Positions 50,827-59,182 of a stretch of 64,000 nt of DNA are shown piece by piece. The translations under genes were made by a program, and so were the position numbers. The notes below the pieces were generated by a model that saw nothing but the letters and a program-made list of their open reading frames with translations, searched no databases and was not told the DNA's origin. Source of the stretch: Arthrobacter sp. 260 (GTDB lineage: Bacteria; Actinomycetota; Actinomycetes; Actinomycetales; Micrococcaceae); NCBI RefSeq assembly GCF_013116745.1, contig NZ_JABFOE010000010.1, forward strand, positions 102,375 through 166,374, in the 5' to 3' direction. How positions within the stretch are numbered: the stretch's first letter is position 1; each line of letters starts with the position of its first letter.

Positions 50827-51987
50827 ATGCACGCGAACAATGGCGCCGTGACGGTGCTCGTGGCACACCCCAGTGCCGAGTTATACGGCAGCGACAAGAT
50901 GGTGCTTGAAAGTGCAGTCGGTATGAGTCGCGAGGGATGTTCGGTGATCGTCACCGTCCCGACCACGGGACCACTCGTCGAGGAGTTGGCCGTGCACGGG
51001 ATCCCTGTGGTCCTTTGCCCGACCCCCGTGCTCCGCAAGAGCCTGCTATCCCCCCGGGGGGCGCTGGTCCTCCTGAGGGAATCTGTCGCCGGATTGGTGG
51101 GGGGCCTGAGACTGATAAGACAACACCGGCCTGACGTTGTCTACGTCAGCACCATCACGCTTCCCCTCTGGTTCCTGCTTGCAAAGATTTCCCGCAGGCC
51201 GATCGTTGCACACGTGCATGAGGCGGAAGGCAGCGCCTCGAAATTCCTGCGAACGGCGCTGGCGGCACCACTGGCACTTGCCGGATCGATCCTGGTCAAC
51301 AGCAGGTTTAGTGCCACGGTCCAGGAGCAAGCCTTTCGGCCACTTCAGGGCAGATTGAAAGTCGTCTATAACGGAGTGGCGGGGCCACCCGAAATAGTGC
51401 CTCCCCGGGAGGCTCTCACTGGAGGATTGAAGCTGCTGTACGTCGGGCGGCTGTCCCACCGCAAGGGCGTCGATGTGGCGGTGGGTGCGCTGGCCGAGCT
51501 TCGGCGCCGTGGACTGGAAGTGTCGCTGGACATTGTCGGGGCGGTGTTTCCGGGGAACGAAGCCTTCCTTGACGGGCTTCATGCAATGGTCGAGCAGCAG
51601 GGGCTCGCAGGCGACATCCGGTTTCACGGCTACCAATCCAGTATCTGGCCCTTCCTGGAGCAGGCAGACATCTGTGTGGTCACTTCACGCTTTGACGAAC
51701 CCTTCGGCAATACCGCAGTCGAATCGTTGCTGGCGGCACGCCCGCTTATCGTGAGCGATACCTCAGGACTGCGGGAGGCGGCCGAAGGCTACCGTTCCTC
51801 CCTTTTTGTTGCTCCGGACAACGTCAGCCAGTTGGCGGACGCCGTAGAGGTAGTCGATGCTGCGTGGCGTGATTACCGGGACTGGGCTCTTGAAGACGCC
51901 GGGGTCGCTGCCGCCAAACACAGCATTGATGCGTACCAGCGCGCCGTGGCACAGGAGGTCCAAGAGGCGGCGGGCGCACCCCGGTGA
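50827..51987 (+). CDS. family 4 glycosyltransferase
   Basis: GT-B glycosyltransferase of about 386 aa. The start region (VTVLVAHPSAELYGSDKMVLESAVGM) is typical, followed by LPLWFLLAKISRRPIVAHVHEAEG. The donor-binding half has KLLYVGRLSHRKGVDVAVGAL and SRFDEPFGNTAVESLLAARPLIVS with the E-x7-E motif. ATG 50827 is preferred (GGGGGA just upstream); ATG 50806 is possible. Its stop overlaps the second wzx start by 4 bp, so it heads a GT4-wzx-GT2 operon. Confidence 0.92.
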   Translation: MHANNGAVTVLVAHPSAELYGSDKMVLESAVGMSREGCSVIVTVPTTGPLVEELAVHGIPVVLCPTPVLRKSLLSPRGALVLLRESVAGLVGGLRLIRQHRPDVVYVSTITLPLWFLLAKISRRPIVAHVHEAEGSASKFLRTALAAPLALAGSILVNSRFSATVQEQAFRPLQGRLKVVYNGVAGPPEIVPPREALTGGLKLLYVGRLSHRKGVDVAVGALAELRRRGLEVSLDIVGAVFPGNEAFLDGLHAMVEQQGLAGDIRFHGYQSSIWPFLEQADICVVTSRFDEPFGNTAVESLLAARPLIVSDTSGLREAAEGYRSSLFVAPDNVSQLADAVEVVDAAWRDYRDWALEDAGVAAAKHSIDAYQRAVAQEVQEAAGAPR

Positions 51988-53531
51988 AGCCTGGACGCGA
52001 ACCGGAACCCGAGCCTGACGACGAAATTCCGGCCGGAACACCCCACCCCGGCGGACCAAACCCTCCGCCGGACGACTCACCTGTTGGGTTTGCTGGCAGC
52101 CGCGCTGTTAACGGCGTGCGCTGGAGTCTGCTGGCCGTCCTCGCCAGGCAGGGGTTTCAGATCCTGTGCGCGATCATCATTGCCAGGATCCTGGGACCGG
52201 AGAGCTACGGCATCGTCAGTGTCGCCAGCATCTACATCGTGTTCGTTACCCTCCTGCTGGATCAGGGCTTGTCAGCAGCCCTGGTGCAGCGGCCAGTGCT
52301 GAGTGCCCGGGCGCCGGGGGCTGTCTTCACCCTGAACCTGGTGATGGCCTTCGCCATCGGTGGCCTCACCTGGGCGACAGCTCCTGCCCTCGCCGACTTT
52401 TTCCGGGTCGAGGAGCTGACACTTGTTCTGCAGATTCTGGCGCTCGCGGTCCCCATCAAGGCCCTGGGCATCACCCCCCGCGCCATGCTGTCCCGGACCC
52501 TTCAGTTCCGCGGTATCGCCATTTCGGATGTGACCGGCGCAGCAGCCGGTGCCGCACTCGGCATTGGCGCCGCAGTCCTCGGGGCCAGCTATTTCTCGGT
52601 CATCTATCAGGTCGTCGCCACAGACCTGGTCGTCGGGATTATTCTCCTGATCTGCTCCCGGGGTCCGGCGCCCAATTTCCGCCTCGGCGAGGTCCGCCCC
52701 CTCCTTGCCTTCAGCCTCGGCGTATTTGCGACCAACTGCCTTGCCTACTTCTCCCGCAACGTGGACAACATTCTGGTGGGGCGGGTTCTCGGCGTCACCT
52801 CGCTATCCCTCTACAGCATGGCCTACCGGATCCTGGTGGTCCCCGTCCAACTTATCGGGCAGACAGTCAACCGGGTCATGTTCCCCGCGTTCTCCAGGAT
52901 TGCCGGCAATCGCGAGTTGGTGGCCGAAAACCTCAAGAAATCAATGCAGATCCTGTCGATGGTGGTCATTCCAGCGATGGCTTTCGTCGCGTGCTCGTCG
53001 ACTCCACTGGTTTTCCTGGTCCTGGGCAGCGAATGGTCAGGCGCGGCGGCACTCATCAGTGTGTTGGCCATTGGTGGCGCCCGGGAAACCATTTTCTACA
53101 TCACCCCATCGCTCATGAAAGGAATGGGACGCTCCGGACTAAACCTGCGCTACGAAATCCTTGCAACTGCGTTGCAGGTTGCGGGGATCGTGGTCGGCCT
53201 CCAGTTCGGACTGTTTTGGGTGGCAGCCGGCTACACTGCTGCCGGATTCCTCCTTGTCCCGGTGCTGATGACGATTCAGTCCCGGTTATGTGGCGCGACC
53301 GTCCCACAGCAACTGGGCATCCTGTGGCCGCCGATCCACGCCAGCCTGTGGGCCAGCGCTGCCTACCTACTACTGACACGCCTATCCCTGGACCCTCTTG
53401 CCCAGCTCCTGCTCGGCCTCCTGGCCTTCCTCCTGTCAGCGCTCCTCATCATGGTCATTTTTCATCGAAAAAATCTTCGGCTGTTTATTCGCCAGGCGCG
53501 GTCATTCATCCAGCTACGGCCAAAAACATGA
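51984..53531 (+). CDS. Wzx-like oligosaccharide flippase (copy 2)
   Basis: 515 aa, very similar to the flippase at 34787-36301 along its whole length (RWSLLAVLARQGFQILCAIIIARILGPESYGIVSVASIY, LLDQGLSAALVQRP, AYFSRNVDNILVGRVLG, NRVMFP). Starts GTG inside the overlap with the GT4 gene; the first 30 residues are a Pro/Glu-rich tail not shared with copy 1. Followed by the matching GT2 paralogue after a 103-bp AT-rich gap. Confidence 0.92.
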   Translation: MKPGREPEPEPDDEIPAGTPHPGGPNPPPDDSPVGFAGSRAVNGVRWSLLAVLARQGFQILCAIIIARILGPESYGIVSVASIYIVFVTLLLDQGLSAALVQRPVLSARAPGAVFTLNLVMAFAIGGLTWATAPALADFFRVEELTLVLQILALAVPIKALGITPRAMLSRTLQFRGIAISDVTGAAAGAALGIGAAVLGASYFSVIYQVVATDLVVGIILLICSRGPAPNFRLGEVRPLLAFSLGVFATNCLAYFSRNVDNILVGRVLGVTSLSLYSMAYRILVVPVQLIGQTVNRVMFPAFSRIAGNRELVAENLKKSMQILSMVVIPAMAFVACSSTPLVFLVLGSEWSGAAALISVLAIGGARETIFYITPSLMKGMGRSGLNLRYEILATALQVAGIVVGLQFGLFWVAAGYTAAGFLLVPVLMTIQSRLCGATVPQQLGILWPPIHASLWASAAYLLLTRLSLDPLAQLLLGLLAFLLSALLIMVIFHRKNLRLFIRQARSFIQLRPKT

Positions 53532-53634
53532 ATGATACATAGCCAGCATCAAAAGGCTGATTCCTGAACGTCCCCAAACAATAATAAATCACCCCACTGG
53601 ATAACTAATCAAAGAAATACCGGAGAAACAATAA
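53532..53634 (+). other. AT-rich gap between wzx copy 2 and GT2 copy 2
   Basis: About 100 bp much richer in A/T than its surroundings (for example AAACAATAATAAATC), unlike the 4-bp overlap at the same junction in copy 1. It ends with GGAGAAAC as ribosome-binding site. A separate promoter here is possible. Confidence 0.5.
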
Positions 53635-54573
53635 ATGACCTTAACCGCAGGTTCACTGGTAATAGCCGTGTTGACTTACCGGCGCCCGGAGGACCTCCGG
53701 TCGGCAGTTCCGCCGCTTCTTCAGCAGGCCGACACTTCACCGCTGCCGACGCGAATTCTTGTCGTCGACAATGATCCAGCGGGCGATGCTGCCCCCACAG
53801 TGAAGGAGTTCACTGATAATAGGCTGCACTACGTGCATGAGCCGGCGCCCGGTATCGCTGCGGCCCGCAACCGCGCCCTGAAAGAGTCAACAGGTGATTC
53901 CCTTCTGGTCTTCATCGACGACGATGAGGTTCCGTCGGAGCGCTGGCTGAACGCCCTGCTGCAGACCTACCAGTCAACTCAGGCGGCTGCGGTGGTGGGT
54001 CCGGTAATTTCCGAATACTCGCGAACCCCCGATCCGTGGATTGTCGCGGGCGAATTCTTCAACCGGCGTCGGCTGCCCACCGGGACAGCGCTGAGCGTTG
54101 CCGCAACCAACAACCTACTCCTTGACCTGCACCAGATTCGTGACCTCGGCATGACATTCGACGATCGATTCGGGCTCAGCGGTGGCTCTGACACCCTCTT
54201 CACACGCCACATCGTCATGAGCGGCGCAAAGATGGTGTGGTGCGACGAGGCGGTCGTGGTGGACCGCGTTCCAGAGAGTCGACTCACCCGGGACTGGGTA
54301 ATGAGGCGCGCCTTTCGCAGTGGTAACGGTTGGAGCCGGGTCACTCTCGAACTCAGCGACTCTCCCCCACGCCGGATCCTCAATCAGACAAAGCTCCTAT
54401 GCGCGGGCGGGATTCGGCTACTTGGGGGACTTGGCCGCTTCGTACTTGGCCTGGCCACCCGATCCCAGCGCCACCAGGCGAAAGGACTGCGGACCGCAGC
54501 CCGTGGAGCCGGCATGGCGTCCGGTGCCTTCGGCTATGTGTACAGCGAGTACAAGAGACATTCGCCAAAGTAG
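53635..54573 (+). CDS. family 2 glycosyltransferase (copy 2)
   Basis: 312 aa, colinear with the GT2 at 36298-37230: IAVLTYRRPEDLRSAVPPLL, ILVVDNDPAGDA, GIAAARNRALKES, FIDDDEVPSERWL, SGGSDTLFTRHI, VVDRVPESRLTRDWVMRRAFRSGNGWSRVTLEL. ATG start with GGAGAAAC ten bases upstream. The stop codon is the first triplet of a tandem array of 20-bp repeats. Confidence 0.92.
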   Translation: MTLTAGSLVIAVLTYRRPEDLRSAVPPLLQQADTSPLPTRILVVDNDPAGDAAPTVKEFTDNRLHYVHEPAPGIAAARNRALKESTGDSLLVFIDDDEVPSERWLNALLQTYQSTQAAAVVGPVISEYSRTPDPWIVAGEFFNRRRLPTGTALSVAATNNLLLDLHQIRDLGMTFDDRFGLSGGSDTLFTRHIVMSGAKMVWCDEAVVVDRVPESRLTRDWVMRRAFRSGNGWSRVTLELSDSPPRRILNQTKLLCAGGIRLLGGLGRFVLGLATRSQRHQAKGLRTAARGAGMASGAFGYVYSEYKRHSPK

Positions 54574-54669
54574 CGTAGTTCCTGCGTCGATAGCGTATTT
54601 CTTGCGCCAATAGTGCCGTTCTTGCGCCAATAGGGTAATTCCTGCGGGATAGCGCAATTCCTGCGTAAA
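54571..54669 (+). repeat. five tandem copies of a 20-bp repeat
   Basis: Consensus TAGCGTAATTCCTGCGCCAA. Units begin at 54571, 54591, 54611, 54631 (19 bp) and 54650, directly abutting with no spacers, so this is not a CRISPR. The first unit contains the TAG stop of the glycosyltransferase gene. Copies differ at several positions. Not a hairpin terminator. Function unknown. Confidence 0.9.
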
Positions 54670-54721
54670 CAATTCATCGCCAAAGGCACTTTATGGCTGG
54701 GCATAACGGTCGTTAATCGTT

Positions 54722-54917
54722 TAGGCTAATTTCACAAGCGGAGGTGAAAGCCTCCCGGACTGACCCTGAAGAGGGTACGTACACCGCTCGGTCTTGGATC
54801 TACGGGCGGCGTATTCACGGTCACAGCTGGCATCGGGACTGCCAGTTTTCTCTCGCAAATCCCCGGTTCTTCAGGCGATCCTTCATGCCCGAAAAGCCAT
54901 AGAGATACAGGTTTAGA
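54722..54917 (+). promoter_or_regulatory. structured 5' leader RNA, copy 1 (with -10 TAGGCT)
   Basis: A -10-like TAGGCT (54722-54727) predicts transcription from about 54734, giving a leader of about 183 nt before the ATG at 54918. Four hairpins: GGAGG/CCTCC (54740-54755), ACCCT/AGGGT (54763-54776), CCGC/GCGG (54784-54809) and CTGGCA/TGCCAG (54827-54845) with a GGGAC-containing loop. A second copy with different bases but the same stems precedes the next gene. GATACAG just before the start is shared too. The rest of 54670-54721 shows nothing else. Class unknown. Confidence 0.6.
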
Positions 54918-56147
54918 ATGCAAAATTCAACAGCTCAGAATTCGTCAGTAAAACCGCGCAAAATGGCCATTCGGACAGCCGGTTTCCTCCTCGCCTCGAC
55001 CCTCGCCCTGGCGGGCTGCAGTCAACATCCCGGAACGTCCGCCAGCTCCGGTGGCACCGACCCCTATTCCTCCGCCAACGAGCTACTCCTGCCTGCAGCA
55101 ACCCCTGAGACGCCGGCGGCAGCGGTGCACAACGGCGTGGATTCAGTGGTCGCACAGTCGGTCAACGCGGTCGCTGCAGTGAATCTCTCAACCCAGACGA
55201 CACCTAATGCAACGCTCGCAGCGACCACCCGGAGCGCTCTTATCCCCGGCAACTACAAGCCAAGCACGACCACAGCCGGTGCCATCGCAGGGACCTCGCT
55301 CACCAAGTACAACACCGGTGGCGCAGACCTGGTGATCACCAAGGACGGCACGGTATTGCAGAACTTGGACATCTACGGCGACATCAAGGTACGCGCCAAG
55401 AACGTAGTGATCCGCAACAGCATCCTTCGCGGTGGAACACATGCCCCGGCCAATGCGACAGGAATCGTCGACTCCACCTCGGCCGCCGTGGTGAATCTGA
55501 TCGTGGAGGACAGCACGATCAGGCCCATACGCCCCCACCACAACCGCGACGGAATCGTCGGGCACGACTACTCGGCCAAGCGGAATAATATTTCCTTGAC
55601 CAACGACGGCCTCGGTATCTTCAACCGACCTGGCGGTTCGGTCAAGGCGAACGTCCTGGCATCGGGAAACCGCATTTCCTCGCTGACCTACTGGGACTGG
55701 TCCCCTTTCCACTCTGATGGAACCCACAACGACGGCATCCAGGTACAGGGCGGGGAGAACATCCACATCATTGGCAACAACATCGATGCCTCCTCAGTGG
55801 CAGGAGCCGGCAGCTCAAACGGCCCCCGGGTTCCGCACGCCGGTATTGCCATCATGCTCCAGCAGAATGTGGCGAAGCTTGCCAATGTTGTGGTCGAGAA
55901 GAACTGGGTCGACAACGGCCAGACCAGCATCAACATTGCCAACGGCAAGTACTCGAACATCACAGTCACGGTCAGGGAGAACCGCCTGGGGCGCAACCAG
56001 ATGGACTACGGCAACGGCAGCAAGTACCCGATCCGGATCATCAAAAGGAGTGCGAGCACCGTTCACGGTCTCTCCACCAACCGCTGGGCAGACAACAATG
56101 TACTGCTTCGTGAGGGCAGGGACCTGGGGATCCGCTACAACGGCTAG
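54918..56147 (+). CDS. secreted lipoprotein with right-handed beta-helix (copy 1)
   Basis: 409 aa. Signal peptide with lipobox (RTAGFLLASTLALAGC, Cys34), a Ser/Ala/Thr-rich linker to about residue 110, then a beta-helix domain with repeated short strands (NLDIYGDIKVRAKNVVIRNSILRGG, NLIVEDSTIR, NIHIIGNNIDAS, NVVVEKNWVDNGQTSINIANGKY). Such folds are common in polysaccharide lyases and hydrolases. The conserved DGIVGHDYSAKRN and HSDGTHNDGIQVQGG segments, rich in Asp/His, may form the active site. The function is inferred to be modification or cleavage of the polysaccharide made nearby. Closely paralogous to the next gene. Confidence 0.85.
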   Translation: MQNSTAQNSSVKPRKMAIRTAGFLLASTLALAGCSQHPGTSASSGGTDPYSSANELLLPAATPETPAAAVHNGVDSVVAQSVNAVAAVNLSTQTTPNATLAATTRSALIPGNYKPSTTTAGAIAGTSLTKYNTGGADLVITKDGTVLQNLDIYGDIKVRAKNVVIRNSILRGGTHAPANATGIVDSTSAAVVNLIVEDSTIRPIRPHHNRDGIVGHDYSAKRNNISLTNDGLGIFNRPGGSVKANVLASGNRISSLTYWDWSPFHSDGTHNDGIQVQGGENIHIIGNNIDASSVAGAGSSNGPRVPHAGIAIMLQQNVAKLANVVVEKNWVDNGQTSINIANGKYSNITVTVRENRLGRNQMDYGNGSKYPIRIIKRSASTVHGLSTNRWADNNVLLREGRDLGIRYNG

Positions 56148-56176
56148 CAAGTGATTTCGAGGGATTCCCCTCCCCT

Positions 56177-56224
56177 AAGACGGCTGCCCGCCGGACCCCG
56201 CGTCCGGCCGGCAGCCGTCTTTTT
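56177..56224 (+). terminator. Rho-independent terminator
   Basis: AAGACGGCTGCC (56177-56188) pairs with GGCAGCCGTCTT (56210-56221 region) around an inner CCGGAC/GTCCGG stem and ends in a T-run. It lies 30 bp after the first beta-helix gene. Confidence 0.9.
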
Positions 56225-56284
56225 ATGTGACACCAGTTTCGGAAAAATGATTCCACCGGTTTGGAATTCAGATCACGGTTCGAT

Positions 56285-56480
56285 TACGCTAAATCCACAA
56301 GCCGGGGTCGGAGACCTCTTTAGGCCTACTCCCCGAGGGAGTATGTAGGCGCTTGGTCTGTCGAATTTTTTGGGCGCCGCATCACACGGTCGCGGTTGGC
56401 ATGGGACTGCCACTGCATTTTCACACGTCACTATGGCTGTGATTCTCCGTGCCCGGATCAATCGACAGATACAGGTACCA
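56285..56480 (+). promoter_or_regulatory. structured 5' leader RNA, copy 2 (with -10 TACGCT)
   Basis: A -10-like TACGCT (56285-56290), then a leader ending at the GTG 56481, the same distance as in copy 1 (start codons and -10 elements are both offset by 1563 bp). Hairpins: GGGGTC/GACCTC (56304-56318), TACTCCC/GGGAGTA (56327-56343), GGCGC/GCGCC (56348-56378) and TGGCA/TGCCA (56397-56412) with a TGGGAC loop. Stems are kept while the bases change relative to copy 1. An apparent in-frame extension of the protein through this region is rejected. Confidence 0.6.
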
Positions 56481-58190
56481 GTGCGACATTCACGATCCCA
56501 CTCCAAGTCCCCCGCCACCCGCGGTTCCATCGCTGCCCGAACAGCCGGAATCGTCCTGGTGTCGACACTTGCTCTCACCGGCTGCACCTATCCGGGTGCA
56601 ACAACCGGCAGTGTATTCGATTCCGCTGTGGTCGCTCCAGAGGCCGCCGCACCGGAGGCTGTAGCCCAAGCGCCAAAGAACTTCAGCGACAGCAGTACTC
56701 AGCTGTCCACCCCTGAACAACTGTCCACCCCTTCGAAGGCGACCATTAAGAGTCCCGTGCGACTCGACATCCCAGCGCCTACCGCTGATAAAGGTGGGGA
56801 GCTCAGGTCTCCGAAACCGACTGAGACCGCCCGCTCTTCCGATTCGGCACTAGCTGATGAGGTACGCCCGGACAAGCAACCGCTGGCCAGCGAAGCTGCG
56901 GTTGAACCCGGTCCTGAAGCCGACGTTGACAAGGCGCAGCCTGCTGACGCCGCCGACGAGGCGGCTTCGAAAGATCAGAGCCTCGCAACCGCCCCCGCGG
57001 ACAGCGAAACACCTGTCCTGCCCGCCGTCGCAGCCTCATCCGATGCTGAACCGCGGGGCTGGGGATGGCGTGCACCCATTGACCGGCGCCCGAAACCGAC
57101 ACCACCAGTTGTGACTCCCGTCGAGCCGGTCAAACCGGTCGACCCACCCCAAGAACCCGTCGACCCCCCAGCAGAGCCGGTCAAACCGGTCGACCCACCC
57201 CAAGAACCAGTGGATCCCCCAGCGGAGCCGGTCGACCCGGTCGAACCCCCTGCAACGGAGCCACCGAGTGATCGTGCTGCACTGGTCACGGGCACCTACC
57301 AGCCCACCCAATCCACCACGGGAACCGTCGCCGGAACCACCCTCACGCCCTACAACACCAGCGGCGCCGACCTGGTAATCACCCAGGACGGCACCGTACT
57401 CGAAAACCTCGAGATCTTCGGCGACATCAAGATCCGCGCCAAGAATGTGGTCATCCGGAACAGCCTCCTGCGGGGCGGAAGCCACGCCCCGGGAAATGCG
57501 ACAGGAATTGTCGACGCGACCTCCGCTGCGGTCTCCAACCTCGTGATTGAGGACAGCACCATCAAACCGGATCGCCCGCACCACTTCCGGGATGGCATTG
57601 TTGGCCACGATTACACAGCCAAGCGGAACCACATCTCCCACACCAACGACGGCCTCGGCATCTTCAATCGGCCAGGCGGCTCGACTGCCGCCAATGTCCT
57701 CGCCGAGGGAAACTACATCCACACCCTGACCTACTTCGACTGGTCGCCGTCCCACTCGGATGGAACCCATAACGACGGCATCCAGGTTCAGGGCGGGGAG
57801 AACATCAGGATTGTCGGCAACAATATTGATGCATCCTCAGTGGCGGGCGCTGGCAGCTCCAATGGACCCCGCGTCCCCCACGCAGGGATCGCCATCATGC
57901 TCCAGCAGAACGTGGCGAAGCTGGCCAATGTTGTGGTCGAACACAACTGGGTCGACAACGGCCAGACCAGCATCAACATCGCGAACGGCAAGTACCCGAA
58001 CATCACTGTGACAGTGAGGGAAAACCATCTCGGACGAAACCAGTTGGACTACGGCAACGGAAGCAAGTACCCGATCCGTATCATCCAGCGGTCCGCAAGC
58101 ACCGTTCACGGCCTGTCCACCAACCGCTGGGCTGACACCGGCGAGCTCCTCCGTGAGGGTGCAGATCTCGGTATCCGCTTCAACGGTTAA
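56481..58190 (+). CDS. secreted lipoprotein with proline-rich linker and beta-helix (copy 2)
   Basis: 569 aa from GTG 56481, chosen because the sequence around it (GATACAG, then the start) aligns with copy 1. ATG 56433 and ATG 56370 are upstream alternatives inside the leader. Lipobox RTAGIVLVSTLALTGC (Cys35). A long low-complexity linker (about 36-265) ends in imperfect Pro/Val/Glu repeats (PVEPVKPVDPPQEPVDPPAE, twice). The beta-helix (about 270-569) is nearly the same as copy 1, including DGIVGHDYTAKRN and HSDGTHNDGIQVQGG. The longer linker could carry the domain further from the membrane through a thick wall. Confidence 0.85.
   Translation: MRHSRSHSKSPATRGSIAARTAGIVLVSTLALTGCTYPGATTGSVFDSAVVAPEAAAPEAVAQAPKNFSDSSTQLSTPEQLSTPSKATIKSPVRLDIPAPTADKGGELRSPKPTETARSSDSALADEVRPDKQPLASEAAVEPGPEADVDKAQPADAADEAASKDQSLATAPADSETPVLPAVAASSDAEPRGWGWRAPIDRRPKPTPPVVTPVEPVKPVDPPQEPVDPPAEPVKPVDPPQEPVDPPAEPVDPVEPPATEPPSDRAALVTGTYQPTQSTTGTVAGTTLTPYNTSGADLVITQDGTVLENLEIFGDIKIRAKNVVIRNSLLRGGSHAPGNATGIVDATSAAVSNLVIEDSTIKPDRPHHFRDGIVGHDYTAKRNHISHTNDGLGIFNRPGGSTAANVLAEGNYIHTLTYFDWSPSHSDGTHNDGIQVQGGENIRIVGNNIDASSVAGAGSSNGPRVPHAGIAIMLQQNVAKLANVVVEHNWVDNGQTSINIANGKYPNITVTVRENHLGRNQLDYGNGSKYPIRIIQRSASTVHGLSTNRWADTGELLREGADLGIRFNG
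57118..57250 (+). repeat. in-gene tandem repeat coding the proline-rich linker
   Basis: Two near-identical copies of a unit of about 60 bp, starting GAGCCGGTCAAACCGGTCGA at 57123 and again near 57174, plus a partial third. They encode PVKPVDPPQEPVDPPAE. Likely variable in length between strains through slipped replication. Confidence 0.7.
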
Positions 58191-58226
58191 TCCAGCCCGA
58201 TCGGCAACTAGCTGAGACCGTGGACG

Positions 58227-58260
58227 TTGCCCGCCAGAGGATTCCTCTGGCGGGCAACTT
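58227..58260 (+). terminator. hairpin terminator after second beta-helix gene
   Basis: TTGCCCGCCAGAGG and CCTCTGGCGGGCAA form a perfect 14-bp stem with a 3-nt loop. It also lies close to the convergent glycosyltransferase stop at 58295. Confidence 0.85.
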
Positions 58261-58294
58261 CGTGTGCAGGCCACCCCACCCAGCCTGCGGGTAT

Positions 58295-59182
58295 TCATCC
58301 CCGGGTGGGGACAGCGGTCAGGAGCTGAAGGTCTTCAGCTGTGTACAGTCCACTGATCCAGCGGTCATTCCCGTTCTGTTCGACATTTCCAGCTCGGAGT
58401 GTGACCTGCTGGGTTCCGGGTATCAGCGGAAAGTGTCGGGGCGTTTTGGACACCTGCCGAATGTGCAGCCCGGTTTGCAGCGCAGCCCAGTGGAGCCAGA
58501 TGTCGTCAGCGGTGGGACTGACAACGGTGAATCGTGTGCCCAACCGCGCCAACGCGTCGAGCATCATCGGCGGGTAGATCACCCCCGACACTCCCAGTGC
58601 GAAATGGTCGCTGCGCGGTTCGGTGCTCCGGCACGGTAGCCACTGCGCATAGTCGGCAATGGTGTTATCCCCCGTCTTGACCCGGTTGGCCCAGTGGCAA
58701 CTGATGTCGAGCGGATGGGCGAGGTAGGAGGCGTAGAGGGCGTGGAGCCAGCGGCGCGGGTACACAATGTCGTCGTCGGCAGTTACCAGGGGCAGGTGGT
58801 GCGCCTGCAGCGAGGCCACATAGGGGTAGTACTTCGTGTGGGGGCCAAGGTTCTCAGTGAGCCGGACCTCCAACCCCCTGGCCTGCAACCGGACCAGTTC
58901 ACGCGGCAGGGCTCTGAAAGCTTCTGGATCGTCAAGCCAGAGGATCAGCCGACTCGGCTTCAGCGTGCCCCTCCCCACCGATTCGATTGCCAGGTGCACC
59001 CTGGAAACCCGCTGTCCATAACTAGTCAATGACACGACCACCGGCGCCGATCCGAGGACCGACGCCCTGCTGTACCGATTGCGTACCGACAGCAGCACCA
59101 CCGAGCAACCAGCCCACAGTCGTTTCCCTCTTTTGCGAAGCCACCGGGCTGAAGCCCGTGCTCGCTTCTTCAATCCGATCAT
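58295..59182 (-). CDS. glycosyltransferase (GT-A fold, TADDDIVYP motif)
   Basis: 295 aa. It has a basic N-terminus and a short hydrophobic stretch, then VVSLTSYGQRVSRVHLAIES, RLILWLDDPEAF, and VTADDDIVYPRRWL with the metal-binding Asp cluster. GVSGVIYPPMMLDALARLGTRF and TADDIWLHWAAL follow. The pattern is that of uncharacterised surface-glycan transferases. Its ATG overlaps the upstream stop codon by one base (TAATG), so it is coupled to the PKD-protein gene. Confidence 0.85.
   Translation of the reverse strand: MIGLKKRARASARWLRKRGKRLWAGCSVVLLSVRNRYSRASVLGSAPVVVSLTSYGQRVSRVHLAIESVGRGTLKPSRLILWLDDPEAFRALPRELVRLQARGLEVRLTENLGPHTKYYPYVASLQAHHLPLVTADDDIVYPRRWLHALYASYLAHPLDISCHWANRVKTGDNTIADYAQWLPCRSTEPRSDHFALGVSGVIYPPMMLDALARLGTRFTVVSPTADDIWLHWAALQTGLHIRQVSKTPRHFPLIPGTQQVTLRAGNVEQNGNDRWISGLYTAEDLQLLTAVPTRG

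Noticed and set aside
54571..54669. CRISPR-like array
   Set aside because: The repeats abut directly, with no spacers.
54722..56480. c-di-AMP (ydaO) or c-di-GMP riboswitch
   Set aside because: The characteristic conserved blocks of those classes, as I remember them, are absent. A covariance-model search would decide.
56370..56480. N-terminal extension of the second beta-helix protein
   Set aside because: This stretch is the structured leader; alignment with copy 1 places the start at GTG 56481.
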